From NCBI GenBank assembly GCA_035048495.1, contig CM068543.1:26463751-26527750 (forward strand): 64,000 nt of DNA, read 5' to 3'. Shown here piece after piece: positions 44,517 through 56,579 of the stretch. Position 1 is the first letter of the stretch; every line of letters begins with the position of its first letter. Below the pieces are notes generated by a model, which worked only from the letters and a program-made list of their open reading frames with translations, did not search any database and had not been told where the DNA came from. This stretch comes from Euptelea pleiosperma (lineage: Eukaryota; Streptophyta; Magnoliopsida; Ranunculales; Eupteleaceae). The position numbers and the translations under genes were made by a program.

Positions 44517-46090
44517 TATAATGAATATTTTCATATTCAAATTGGCAAAGATTCCGTTTGACATAAAAATATTCTTGTAACCGTTCCTACGAGCACTAGT
44601 GTAGTGTGAAGATGTCGTGGTACGCATACTTCGCCAACTATGTGAAGACTAAAAGACAAAGACAGCAAGAATCAGACGGTTGACGACAGGAGTCATCTGA
44701 GTAACTGTCGACTTGTCGGTTAAAGATCGTGTATACTCAATTAGGAAGGTAAGTGACTTAGTGGTCATAGGAGTTGATTAAAATGAACAAAATATAATGG
44801 TCAAACTTAGTCATTGGACAGACCGGAGTCTAAGTCAATTATATTGACTAATGGGACAGTCCAATCGATTGGAGACACTGTGTAATCGATTGGAGACTAC
44901 AAGGCAGAAACTTATTTGAGCACAATCGATTCGAGACTCTGTGAAATCGATTGGAGCCTCGGGACAGAAATCTATCTGAGTACAATTGATTGGAGACTCC
45001 ATGAAATCGATTGGAGTCTTCGGGATAGAAAGTTATATGAGTCAAATTGATTGGAGAACCTGTGCAATCGATCAGTGCCTTCAGAACAGAAATCCTATTG
45101 AGTCCAATCGATTGGACACTTATCCCCAATCGATTGGACATGGCCCAATCGATTCGACCTTGAACAGAATTGGTCTTTCTCAGATTCGAAATTCTTGGTT
45201 CCATCATCCCACGTTCCACACGACTTAGGATCTTGGAATTCTATAAATAGAACCATTCTATGCCTTCTCTAAATACACACAGAGACAGAGTGACTCAATC
45301 TTTAAGAAAGAGAAGTTAAGATTATATTTATTAGAGTGTCCATTCGAAGAGCAAGAAGCTTATTTTTCATTCACATCTTGTGAGCTTGTTCTCTTCTTGA
45401 TCAAAGCGAAGAGCTTGATCCTTTCCTCAACATAGGTTTTCTACTTCTATATTCAACCTAGTAAGCCTGAGTGTACTAGTGTGACTCAACACCATTTGAG
45501 CAAATTATAGTTCAAGGTGTACTGAATCTTTCACATTCTGCAAAGGCGGGGGTGTTGAGAATTAAGATCGGAGGAACCGATCGACGGTAGGTTTGGGGTG
45601 TACCAAACTAAACAAGCGAATAAGGCTTTTTGGCTAGAAGGGCGCATGTGGATTCGTAGCGTTGATTCAGAGGACGTTGACGCATCGGCAGTAGGCGTTG
45701 GCTAAGGTTGGAAGCTGTATTTGCAACGGTGCCGCATATGTAACCTTTGTTTCGTTTAACTTTTCAGTTAGTGATACTTTCGGTCTGGACGTGGTCCCGT
45801 GGTTTTTCCTTGGCTAAGGTTTCCACGTAAAAATCTCTTGTCTTGTGTGATTGTTTGTTTGTATTCCGCAATCTATCTTGATTAGATCAAACGACAAAAA
45901 GATAATATGCCACGGAGGTATATTTGATTTGAGTCGGTTGTGATAATCTTTTATCAAACAACTAAGGCATGCGATTTTATTCCCTTACCATCGTCTAGTA
46001 AAACTGTGTAGGTATAATTAATTTTAAATACCTAATCAACCCCCCCTTCTAGATATATTGAGTTAAAGAGAACAGACCGGTGAAATTTCA
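44517..46090 (+). repeat. 5' LTR of SirB with palindrome array and TATA box
   Basis: The TG start has mutated to TA (TATAATGAATATTTTC) and the LTR ends GTGAAATTTCA. CAATCGATTG-type palindromes occupy about 44860-45155, followed by CTATAAATAGAAC at 45241. Near the end is AATCAACCCCCCCTTCTAG, as in SirA. Confidence 0.87.
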
Positions 46091-46179
46091 ATTGGTATCA
46101 GAGCAGGGTATTTCTATTTAAGGTTTAATCACCTAAATTTAGATTCCTGTAAAACTAGTTCATTCTTTTATTTATAAAA

Positions 46180-47142
46180 ATGCCTAAAGAAGGGTTCACT
46201 GTCAATAGCCATAGTGACTCAGACAGTGAAGATCAATGCGATCTTTATACTGCTTATCAAGAGCTATATAAAGAAAGCTTTAGATTGACCAAAGCTAATA
46301 AGAAATTGACTAATAGAGTTAAATTTCTTGACTCTGAAAATTCTGCTTGTAAATTAGACAATAACGAATTATCTGTGCTAGTTGGTCAACTTAAGGAAGA
46401 GAAGAAATCTCTTCAAGAAAGAAACAAGTTATTGGAATGTGAGTTCTAAACTTGTATGGATGCTAAAATGTCTTTTGAAAGTGAGCATGAAAAATATGAA
46501 ACTATTTTTAGACAGAATGAAGAAGAGAAAGCTAGCCTCGAAAATAAATTTAAATTTCTTGAAACTGAGTATCTAGAATGTCTGGAGAAGAGGAAGTCAC
46601 TCGAACTTGATCTAGTTCAACTGAAAAAGGACTTGCCTTATACTTCTCAAAGCACCGAGAAATTAAATGAGATTCTAAGTGTGGGACAAAGATGTGGAGA
46701 CAAGCAGGGACTTGGATATGTTGATAATGCTAATACCCCATCGTCTTCAGGAACTAAATTTGTAAAAGCCAAAGTTCATTCCACACCACAGGTTGATCAA
46801 CCTAGACCCAAATCAGTTATACATGTGCATGTTTGTAAATACTATTGGGGTAAAGGTCACCTGAGCAAGAATTACTTTCAAAAGAAGAGAGATACCATGG
46901 TTCCTCCCAAGAGAAAATCATATAGGAACCAAGGAGATCTACTCCATAAAATGACAGTCTTGTATCAAAAGTCGGATGCCTTGAGTAGAGAGATTGCTAA
47001 CCTTATGAAACTCAAGAGCACCCAGACTCAAAGGGCTCAGAATAAGAGGACAAATAAAAAGAAAAATATCGATCCTCCTTTATCGCCTAAACAAATGGCA
47101 AAGAAAAAGACCCACCTACAAGGTATAAGACCATATGGGTGA
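46180..47142 (+). pseudogene. SirB gag-like coiled-coil ORF
   Basis: The ATG at 46180 gives MPKEGFTVNSHSDSDSEDQC, then a coiled-coil region interrupted by one stop at 46447, continuing KYETIFRQNEEEKASLENKF to LELDLVQLKKDLPYTSQSTE. The zinc knuckle at about 46831-46872 reads CKYYWGKGHLSKNY, with its second and third Cys replaced by Tyr. In SirA a different Cys is lost, so the copies decayed independently. It ends near IRPYG at 47142. As in SirA, only the C-terminal half of a Sirevirus gag is present, with no pol. Confidence 0.74.
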
Positions 47143-49011
47143 GAAAGGAATGACCGATAAGTCTAGATTAAATTTGGAGTAAATTCCTTATGAAGTCTAG
47201 TGGCACTTGTCCCATTGATTGAATAAATGTGGTTCTTTACACTCTTCTCTATTTTATAATTGTATATCTTTTATGAGTTGAGTGTGTAGTTTTGTTTTAG
47301 GATTTTGTTTTCTTTATAGTTTTCTATTTGTTTTAGATCTTTGCTTATTCGCATTGTTTTGAGTTCATCTATTCAAAAACAAAAATCAAAAATTTGAAAA
47401 TCAAAAATTGTTTTGTGTCAAGTTTAGGATTTTGTTTTAGAATTGTGCATTGCATAAGTGTTTTTAATATGATGGGCATTAACTCTAGAAAATTCTAGAA
47501 CAATACTTGAAAAGGTAAATTGAGACTAGATCATTGCAGAAAATTCTAAAAAATTTAGAAGATTAATCTATTTTACTAATTCTCGGTTAGTGGATGTTCA
47601 TAAGTTTTAACTTGTTATTCACATGCAGACTGATTGACACTAGTTGGGACTGGATTTGATTGAGGTAATAAACCTAGTACTCTATAGGAATCAGGAATAA
47701 ACTTCTACTTTTCATGACTTCAAATTAGCTGTGTTCCAGCTTTCAGTTGATTTTGAAATTGCAATATAATCGACTATTGGCCTCCCTGTGTGATAGTTCT
47801 CCATGGAAAGAGCTACCTCAAGTGGATGTGGTAAAATTTGTAAGGCCCCTATCTAAATAAAAATCTAAGCACTTAAATATTACAGAGGATACCATACAGA
47901 CCGAGTGTGAAAGCTACCAAATCGACCAAGTATCAAAAGATGAGAACTTGAAAAATAAAATTCTGGTAAAACAAGTGAGTAAGAAATAACCATGTTTGCT
48001 ACAAAAGTAATGTGAAATCACATTAGCAAATACACTTGAAAATAGAGAGTTTGTGAGAACCTATAAGCTCTAAGGAGGATTTCATGATTGGATACAAGAT
48101 ACCTCCAGATTTTGAGTAAAGTATTTAGATTTTTACTAACATCTGTCTTATATCCTAAGAAGTGGAAAGTCAGAGCATAGTACACCCAAGTGAAAGAAAT
48201 TAAAAATTCAACTAAAGTGTACTAGTTTGACTGACTGGCTCTGATAAATGGCATAGATTGACTGCATTTGAACTATTTAAGATTAAACTGAGTAGTTAAG
48301 TCCAAAATCCTAGGTTTGATATTTGTTAGTGCCAATCACATTGAAACTCATTATGCATTGCATTTAACTTGACTTTTCATGAATTTTAGCATACTTCAGA
48401 TTTGAATTTTTCAAGATTGATCTGATTTGAGTTTTGTGAGTTGTAAATCTTTTCAGAGATGATTTAAAAATTTAAAATTCATTTGAAAAAGATTTATGAT
48501 TGGTTAAATGGTTTCACCGAAACTTAAACCATTGATGTATTTAGACTATGCATCATGTCTATCTTTTAGTCTTTATACTTGATATCATGTTGCACTGATG
48601 CACTTGTTTCTTATGATAATATTCATTGCATACTTGTTATTTGCTTATTTTTATACTTTTGTCAATCTGTGATAAAAAGGGGGAGAGAAAATCATAGCGG
48701 TAAAAATAAGTTGATGCATGAGATAGGGGAGAAAAATTTTCTACTATTTTTTCAATTTCTCTACTTGTTACGTGCAAAATTAACTCACTGCATTTTAATG
48801 ATTTATTGATTGCCGATGATATTACATGGTATGTATTGTTGGTAGAATGTGCGGGGAAAGATCAAAAGCCATTACACTATATCTGTTCGATTATCTCCAA
48901 GAGAGTGTGAGATAGTGAGTGAATCATGTAAGAGGGTGGGATTGTATTTTCTATTTTTTACCTTCTTTATGATAAAATATTTTTTGTCGCGGAATTGCCG
49001 AAGGGGGAGAT
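47143..49011 (+). other. SirB non-coding internal region
   Basis: About 1.9 kb without coding domains, homologous to 36717-38548. It ends in the purine tract before the 3' LTR. Confidence 0.7.
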
Positions 49012-50527
49012 TGTAAGGAATATTTTTATATTCAATTTGGCAAAGATTCCGTTTGACATAAAAATATTCTTGTAACCGTTCCTATGAGCACTAGTGTAGT
49101 GTGAAGATGTCGTGGTACGCATACTTCGCCAACTACGTGAAGACTAAAAGGCAGAGACAACAAGAATCATACGGTTGACGACAGGAGTCATCTGAGTAAC
49201 TGCCGACTTGTCAGTTAAAGATCGTGTACGCTCGATTAGGAAGGTAAGTGACTTAGTGGCTATAGGAGTTGATTAAAATGAATAAAATATAATAGTCAAA
49301 CTTAGTCATTGGATAGATCGGAGTCTAAGTTAATTATATTGACTAATGGGATAGTCCAATCGATTGGAGACTATGAGGCATAAACCTATTTGAGTACAAT
49401 CGATTGGAGACTCTGTGAAATCGATTGGAGTCTTCGGGACAGAAAGTTATATGAGTCAAATCGATTGGAGAACCCTGTGCAATCGATTGGTGCCTTCGGA
49501 ACAGAAATCCTATTGAGTCCAATTGATTGGACACTTATCCCCAATCGATTGGACATGGCCCAATCGATTGGACCAAGTGTACAATCGATTGGACCTTGAA
49601 CAGAATTGGTCTTTCTCAGATCCGAAATTCTAGGTTCCATCATCCCAGGTTCCACACGACTCAGGGTCTTGGAATTCTATAAATAGAATCCTTCTATGTC
49701 TTCTCTAAACACTCACAAAGACACAGAGTGACTCAATCTTCACGAGAGAGAAGTAAATGTTATATTTATTAGAGTGTCCATTCAAAAAGTAAGAAGCTTA
49801 TTTTCCATTCACATCTTGTGAGCTTGTTCTCTTCTTCATCAAAGCCAAGAGCTTGATCCTTTCCTCAGCTTAGGTTTTCCACTTCTATATTCAACTTAGT
49901 AGCCTGAGTGTATCGGTGTGACTCAACACCATTTGAGCAACTTAGGGTTCAGGGTGTACTGAATCCTTCACCTTCTACAAAAGCAGGAGGGTTGAGAATT
50001 AAGATCGGAGGAGCCGATTAACGGTAGGTTTGGGGTGTACCAAACTGAACAAGCGGATAAGGCTTCTTGGCTGAAAGGGTGCGCGTGGATTCGTAGCGTT
50101 GATTCAGAGGACGTGGACGCATCGGCAGTAGGCCTTGGCTAAGGTTGAAAGCTGTATTTGCAACGGTGCTGCATAGGTAACCTTTGTTTCGTTTAACTTT
50201 TCAGTTAGTGATACTTTCGATCTGGACGTGGTCTTGTGGTTTTTCTTTGGCTAAGGTTTCCACGTAAAAATCTCTTGTCTTGTGTGATTGTTTGTTTGTA
50301 TTCCGCAATCTATCTTGATTAGATCAAACGACAAAAAGACAATATGCCACAGAGGTATATTTGATTTGCGTCGGTTGTGATAATCTTTTATCAAACAACC
50401 AAGACATGCGATTTTATTCCCTTACCATTGTCTAGTAAAACTGTGTAGGTATAATTAATTTTAAATACCTAATCAACCCCCCCTTCTAGGTATATTGAGT
50501 TAAAGAGAACGGACCGGTGAAATTTTA
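49012..50527 (+). repeat. 3' LTR of SirB
   Basis: It starts TGTAAGGAATATTTTT and has the CAATCGATTG array at about 49355-49590 and CTATAAATAGAAT near 49678. The last dinucleotide has changed to TA. It is close to the 5' LTR, though with a shorter palindrome array. Confidence 0.88.
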
Positions 50528-51960
50528 CTTAAAAAATTATTGGTATAACAGAAGTAGGGAACGCAATAGGTAATGAACTAGTAAACTCCCCCTGATGAAG
50601 GGACACAAGATCCAAATCATAGGACTCCCCAAGAGACTACAAAAAGGAGTAGACTCAAAAAAGGTGACATCAGCACTGACATAATAATGGTGAGACGTAG
50701 GATAATAGCAACAATACCATTTTGGAGTACCAGAGTAGCCCAAAAAGATACTTAACAGAGCGATGAGAAAATCTATTATGACTAGGACCAAGCACGTAAA
50801 CAAAGGACACATAACCAAATACACGAGGAGGTACATTAAACAGATTGACATTAGGGTATAACAAGGAGAAAGGGGAACGGCCATCTAGAATTGACGACGA
50901 CATACGGTTAATAAGGTAGCAAACAATGATGACAACATTACCCGAGTAAGGATTTGGGACATGCATATGAAATATAAGGGTATGGGCAACATCCAACAGA
51001 TGACGGTGCTTACGTTCCACAACACCATTTTTATTGGGATGTATGAGCACAAGAAGTCTAATGGATCATGCCTCGATCATAACAAAATGCATGGATAGAG
51101 GCTTGCATGTATTCAAGACCATTCAAAATGAAATATTTTAATAGGCTTGTCAAACTGGACATATATCTCATTATAAAATGTAGTAAAAACACGGGGTAAT
51201 TCAGCACGATCTTTTAACAAAAATAGTCATGTCATTCTAGAATAATCATCCACAAACACAACAAAATAATGAAAACGAGATAAACTTTTTATTCTTGAAG
51301 GACCCCAAATATCTATGTGGATTACATCAAAAGAACTAGACTTACGACTCTCAATATGATGCGAAAAAGAATTATGGTGATGCTTGCCTAACTGATGACT
51401 TCACATTCTAAAACAGACACTAGACTCAACTTAGGTATGACACAACGTAAATTAGACAATGACAAATGGTCCAAACAAAAATGTCATTGAAGTAGAGACA
51501 CAGTTGTACTCATCACAGATGCAGGTGCACCAAGATCTAGGTAATATAAACCATCCTTCTCATGCCTCAAACCAATCACCTTCTTCGTCTTAAGATCTTG
51601 AAAAATATAAGTAGGAGATTAATTTACAATGCACTATAAGGATTTAGTGAGTTAACTAACAGATAACAAATTAAATGGAAATTCAGGAAGAAGCAGAGTG
51701 GATGAAAAATAAACAAATAGAGTAGGGTGAATTTCACATTTCCCTACAACTTAATGAGTGGACCCATTAGCTAAAAATAAGATAAGATCTAATGGACTAA
51801 AAATTAAAAACGACGGAGGTTATACCAGACATATGACCACTCACCCCTGAATTGATGACCCAAGAGAAAGGAGACTTGGCGGCCAAACATGCAAAATTAC
51901 ATGTATTTTCCATAGTGGTTGTACGATGTGAAGAGCTGGCGATCAACAAATTCAATTTCT
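50528..51960 (-). pseudogene. CopF protease, pre-integrase and integrase remnants; gag missing
   Basis: On the minus strand from about 51890: SPFSWVINSGVSGHMSG, the protease site with DSGA changed to NSGV. Next come KTKKVIGLRHEKDGLYYLDL in the pre-integrase region (about 51520-51600), a WMIIL stretch near the first integrase Asp, and the integrase part HPNKNGVVERKHRHLLDVA with NVPPRVFGYVSFVYVLG (50670-51050). Many stops interrupt these. Immediately upstream of the protease the sequence turns into the element leader (from about 51973), so gag has been deleted. Confidence 0.75.
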
Positions 51961-52343
51961 GAAGGCGATGGTTAAGCTAAGTAGTATACTTAGAAGGAAC
52001 TACACTCTGCCTTCAAATCTTGAAGAAACACGAAACTCCAAAAAATCTCTCTCCGATGAGTAAAACTTGAAACCTGCACCTTAGGATTTCAAAATCATAT
52101 ACATAAGCTTCGCGACTTTCAGAAACACCAACACCACCAAACAAACCCTAGATACAGATCTAGTTATAAACAAACCTCATAAGTTTTTTTTTGCAAACTT
52201 CATAAATTTTTTTGAATAACAATTTTCAAAGTTTTTTTGTACCAAAAACCTTAGAAACTTTATTCCCATTTGAAGAAGATGAAAAAAGAGACGATGGGAA
52301 AGAAAGGACTAGGGTTCTTATGATCAAATATGCTCTGATACCG

Positions 52344-52567
52344 TGTTAGAAATAAAGTCCTAAGTTTTGAGAGAAGAAAGATAAGAGAATAGAAGAGAGA
52401 AAGAGAGTCACAAAATTCAATAGTTTGGCCTCCTCATTGTGATACATATACTAGTCACTTAAGTGGTGTGGGCCCACTTACATTAATAGAACACCTGGGC
52501 CCAACACTCTATATAAAGCCCAACTATGTAATATAAACATAAAGGAAATAAACTAAGAACTCTAACA
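52344..52567 (-). repeat. 5' LTR of CopF (unit 1)
   Basis: Minus-strand LTR next to the primer binding site complement TGCTCTGATACCG. It has an extra segment of about 17 bp (near 52380) compared with the other two LTR copies. Confidence 0.85.
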
Positions 52568-53559
52568 GGCTGTAATCATTAAAAGTATTTATAGTTATAT
52601 TCTTTTTCTTTTGTCAATTCTTGACAAGGGAGAGAATTTGGGTAATGATTGATTGGTTTGGTTGATAATGAATTTTTGAGAATTTGGGCAATGGTGTGAG
52701 TAATTGGTTGATATGATTGAAATTGGACATTTGGAAATTCAGAAATTTGGAAGAAAATTTGAAAATTGGTTACTTGGCAGTAAAAATTTTGTGCATAGGG
52801 TACTTTTGCCAAAATAACTTTGGTTACTTGGTACTTTGGTCTAAGCTTGGCTGGTCAACTCTTTCAAACTGGACTATTGATTCTTGGATTCCTGTAGCTC
52901 TCCTTTGAGACATTAGATACTTTGGATGGTAAAAACTTTCATCTGTCACTTCGATAACTTCTTGTGACTCTTCGATTCTCTTAAAATTTTAACTAAAACT
53001 CTTTGACTTGGTTCTTTTAAAACTTATCAACTAAACTAATATTGGATTAAGGCAGAGTATAATCCCTAATTTTTGTTTGGCAACCTAGTCTATGATTTAT
53101 AGGTTCTAACAAAGTTGTATTGATGCCTCTCGCTCTACTCAAGGATCTGACGCGAAAACAAGGTTAGCTAGGTGGAGCTGGCTAAGCTGAGTAGTATACT
53201 TAGAAGGAACAACACTCCATTTAAATCTTGAAGAAACACGAAAACCCAAAAAATCTTTCCCGATGAGCAAAAAATGAAACCTACACCTTAGAATTTCAAA
53301 ACCATATATGGAAGTTTTGCAACCTTCAGAAATACCAACAACACAAAACAAGCCCTAGATACACATTTTTGTATAACACAAACCTCATAAGTTTTTTTTT
53401 GCAAACCTCATAATGTTTTTTTGAAAAACAAGTTCCGAAATTATTTTTGTACCAAAAACCTTAGAAACTTTATTCCGACTTGAAGAAGATGAAGGAAAAA
53501 AGAAGAAATGATGGAAAAAAAGGACTAGGGTTCTTAGGATCCAATATGCTCTCATACCA

Positions 53560-53766
53560 TGTTAGAAGTAATATCGTAGGGTTTGAGAGAAGAGAGAAAG
53601 AAAGAGTCACAGACTTCGATAGTTTAGCCTCATCTTTGTGATATATATACTAGTCACTTAAGTGGTGTCGACCCACTTACATTAATAGAACATATGGGCC
53701 CAACACTCTACATAAAGCCTAATTATGTAATATAAACATAAAAGAAATAAACTAAGAACTCTGACA
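53560..53766 (-). repeat. Duplicated CopF LTR (unit 2)
   Basis: A third copy of the CopF LTR, with the primer site complement (TGCTCTCATACCA) degraded. Because its flanks also match unit 1, it arose by segmental duplication and not by an independent insertion. Confidence 0.85.
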
Positions 53767-54328
53767 GGCCGTATTCATTAAAATTGCTTATCGTCATATT
53801 CTTTTTCTTTTGTCAATTCATGACAAGAAGGGAGAGAATTTGGGCAATGGTTGATAATGAATTTTTGAGAATTTGGGCAATGGTGTGAGTAGTTGAAATG
53901 GTTGAATTTGGACAAATGGAAATTCAGAAAGTTAGAAGGAAATTTAAAATTTGGTTACTTGTAAATTTGTACATAGGGTACTTTTGCCAAAATAACTTTG
54001 GATACTTGGCACATTGGGATGAGCTTGGCTTGGTCAGCTCTTTCAGACTGGACTATTGATTCTTAGGTTCCTACAACTCTCCTTTGAAACATTAGATACT
54101 TTAGATGGTAAAATTTTTGATATGTCACTTGGATAACTTAGTGTGACTCTTCGATTCTTTAAAAACTTTAACTAAAACTCTTTGACTTGGTTCTTTTAAA
54201 ATTGTCAACTAAACTAATATTGGACTAAGGGGGTGTATAATCCCTAACTTTTGTTTGGCAAACTTTTCTTGTTGTATAAGTTCTAGCAAAGTTGTATTGA
54301 TGCCTTTCGCTGTGCTCAAGGCTCTGAT

Positions 54329-54563
54329 TACATCAGTTTGGGGTTGGACTTATTGTTAGGGGGAGAACCATTTCATTTTGTCTTGGAATTGACGATGGAA
54401 GAGGTTGATAAAGATATGATCCTTATATTATCAATACCATGAAATCCCTTAGTTTCACTTATGTAACCTTATTTAGGAGAGATCAATTAATTACATCAGA
54501 CTTGGAGTGATGGACTTGACTTGGTGATCAAACACTCAGCTTGGCATGAAGTTCCCTTGATAT
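54329..54563. other. Spacer with purine tract, nothing recognised
   Basis: Contains TTGTTAGGGGGAGAA near 54354, which looks like a polypurine tract, but no LTR follows. Confidence 0.35.
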
Positions 54564-56159
54564 TGATACAAGATGACCTAGAGGGGGGGGGTGAATAGGT
54601 CTATTAGTTTTAAGCCTAAGTTGATTACTAATATGCTTGAGAAGAGTAATCAATCAAAGATAGTAAATGTAGAGAGACAACAATCCACAACACAAAGATA
54701 TATAGTGGTTCGGTGTTTCAACACCTACGTCCACTCTCAGAATAGCTCTATTGAGCTTGTCACATTTTTAATTCAATATTTAAGCAACCTTACAATATTG
54801 AATAGGGTAAAGAACCCAGTCTTGATCGTAATGGATATGGATGGAGAAAGGTCGCAACTAAACTCTAGCTAAGTCAAGATTTCTCTTGACTCGAGCAGCA
54901 CAACAGAGGAAATATGATTTATCGAAAAGCTCTCTTCTAAAAAACAAGTTACCTCTCAACCGAGATTGACGAGGAACATAGCTTCGATGTTGTTGAAGCT
55001 AGATCAAGCTTGCTGTTGACAGTGAAATGTGGATCACTTCGAAAATCATGACCAAAGGACGTGAAAACTGATTGTCAGAGTCAAAGTCAACCGCGCGACA
55101 GTAGACAAATCATAGTAGAGGACTTGGATATGACATTTTACTGGGGATCTAATCATATACGGTTGTGTAAAAGATGAGAGTACACAACCATATTCAGTCA
55201 GAATTAGTACAACTGGTGCGGATTTCAAGAAAATGAAGACAGCCAGTTTTGGGTAGAACCAGCCCAAATCATCAAGAAGTAATTGCATACGGTTGTGTAG
55301 GACATAGAGATGCACAACCGTATGCCATCAGATTTGTCAGATTAAGGTCGAATTTTTGCATAAAGGGCATGCCTCGATTTCTGAGCCAACCACCTACAGA
55401 TTAGAGAAAGTAAATAAATACGGTTGTGTAGGAAGGATAGCTACACAATCGTATGGAGTCAGATCTGGAAGATCTACGACCGCTAGTGAGATAAAGGGGA
55501 CATGCCCTTTTCCTCTAGATCCGTGCAGTGGAGCAGAAAACTAGTCACATACGATTGTGTAGGACCTCCTCCTACACAACCGTATATAATTAAAATTTCA
55601 AAAATACCCCTCATTTTATCAGAAGAGCACCCATACCCTTTTCCTCGAGAGTCATGCATGGGACCCAAAAAATAGCCATATACGGTTGTGTAGGACCTCC
55701 TCCTACACAACCGTATGCAGTTACATTCGCAGAAAAACTTCTCATTTTTTTAGAAAAGTACACATGTCATTTGCCTTGAAATACATGCAAAATCTGTAAG
55801 GATTGGTGGCATATGGTTGTGTAGCACTATTGACTACACAATTGTATGTGATTATTTTTTAAAGATTGTTTATATTTATTCATTAATTCAAGTATTTTTC
55901 CTTATAAAGGTGAGTCTGCAACATGTGCAGACCCCTTCCTAGAACTCTATAAATAGAGAACTCTAGGGGACAGAAAAAGGAATCTGATCTTTTATTTTCC
56001 AATCAGGAGAATGGATTGAGGCAAAGGAACAAGCCTATCCTTTATGGGTCCGATGGATTTCATTAAGGGTAGGAAAACAGCTAAGAATCTGTTATATAAA
56101 TGTTATTGAGACCGGGAGATCCTCTCTCTTGATTAAATACCATGAAAAGATAAAAAACA
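54564..56159 (-). mobile_element. Solo Sirevirus-type LTR with hairpin array
   Basis: It starts TGATACAAGATG and ends AAAAAACA on the plus strand, flanked by the 5-bp duplication GATAT (54559-54563 and 56160-56164). Length 1.6 kb, similar to the SirA and SirB LTRs. On the minus strand, TTCACCCCCCCCTCTAGGTC near its 3' end and CGTAGGTG with CGAACCACTATATATC parallel the U5 of the LTR at 56580-58084, so I read it as minus. A TATAAATAG at 55941 reads in the other orientation and leaves the strand somewhat open. No primer site or purine tract flanks it. Confidence 0.72.
55155..55849. repeat. 131-bp tandem repeat, six units, each with a hairpin
   Basis: Each unit contains CATACGGTTGTGTAG, a loop of about 8-13 nt, then CTACACAACCGTATG. 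The start of the TACGGTTG (or equivalent) arm is at 55158, 55288, 55419, 55550, 55681 and 55812, giving steps of 130, 131, 131, 131 and 131 bp. Units 4 and 5 share the loop GACCTCCTC. Outer units are more degenerate. Arms pair over about 15 bp in the best units. Confidence 0.93.
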
Positions 56160-56164
56160 GATAT

Positions 56165-56579
56165 TTGGAACCAAGGATTAATTAAGAACTAATTGAATCA
56201 CACCCCTTTTGAGATCGTTTGAGGAGAGGATGAATCCGGTTAGCAGTATTGAAACCGTTGGATGCACTTTGGACATTCCCTAATCCCTCAGTGTGACAGA
56301 CTGAGGGAACCATTCAATAAGACTAAATTAACATTACCTTCTTGGGGAATGATGAACTGGAAGCACCGTAAATTAAACCAGCCTCCCGCTAATAATTGAA
56401 TGGACTGATAGAGACTACCCACACCCCGAGGACCTCAGAAATGACACCATAATAGGAAGACTATTCCCCCCAACACATGACTGATTTAGATTACAGGAGA
56501 ATGAACACCGATTGTCACATCAATCTTCTCTTCTCCCAACCCCTAGAAGAAAAACCATGGAAGAAGTCTTGAAAGATTT
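56165..56579. other. Spacer between two Sirevirus-type LTRs
   Basis: No coding or repeat structure recognised, apart from the local hairpin CCCTCAGTGTGACAGACTGAGGG near 56285-56307. Confidence 0.4.

Larger units (their letters stand above)
44517..50527 (+). mobile_element. SirB: gag-only Sirevirus-like element in CopF, same family as SirA
   Basis: The LTRs are 44517-46090 and 49012-50527. Borders CTTGA (44512-44516) and CTTAA (50528-50532) are a target duplication with one mismatch. The primer binding site TGGTATCAGAGCAG is at 46093-46106. The internal region of 2.92 kb has a coiled-coil gag-like ORF and a long non-coding part with purine tracts AAAAAGGGGGAGAG (about 48673) and GAAGGGGGAGA (before 49012). 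No pol is present. It was inserted in the 23-bp stretch of CopF that follows Ty3-B. Confidence 0.88.
30003..52567 (-). mobile_element. CopF: minus-strand copia element expanded by nested insertions
   Basis: The 5' LTR is 52344-52567 and the 3' LTR is 30003-30211, both reading TGTTAG...CTAACA-type ends on the minus strand. The primer binding site complement TGCTCTGATACCG is at 52331-52343, and the polypurine tract complement CTCCCCCTC is at 30212-30221. Flanks GGATG (29998-30002) and GGCTG (52568-52572) are a possible diverged target duplication. Protease, integrase, RT and RNase H fragments occur in the expected order between the LTRs, separated by SirA, solo LTR Ty3-B and SirB. Gag is absent. 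Without the inserts the element would be about 4.3 kb. Confidence 0.87.
51973..54328. repeat. Tandem segmental duplication, two units of about 1.2 kb
   Basis: Unit 1 (about 51973-53150) and unit 2 (about 53182-54328) share order and sequence throughout. Matching landmarks: GTAGTATACTTAGAAGGAAC at 51981 and 53191; the CopF LTR at 52344 and 53560; CATTAAAA then TTCTTTTTCTTTTGTCAATT at about 52600 and 53802; and TGTATTGATGCCT at about 53116 and 54292. The offset is about 1.2 kb. Each unit has the leader, primer site and 5' LTR of CopF plus about 580 bp of flank outside it. Confidence 0.88.

Noticed and set aside
53560..53766. Third CopF LTR as an independent solo LTR insertion
   Set aside because: Its flanks on both sides also match those of the first copy, which is explained by segmental duplication.
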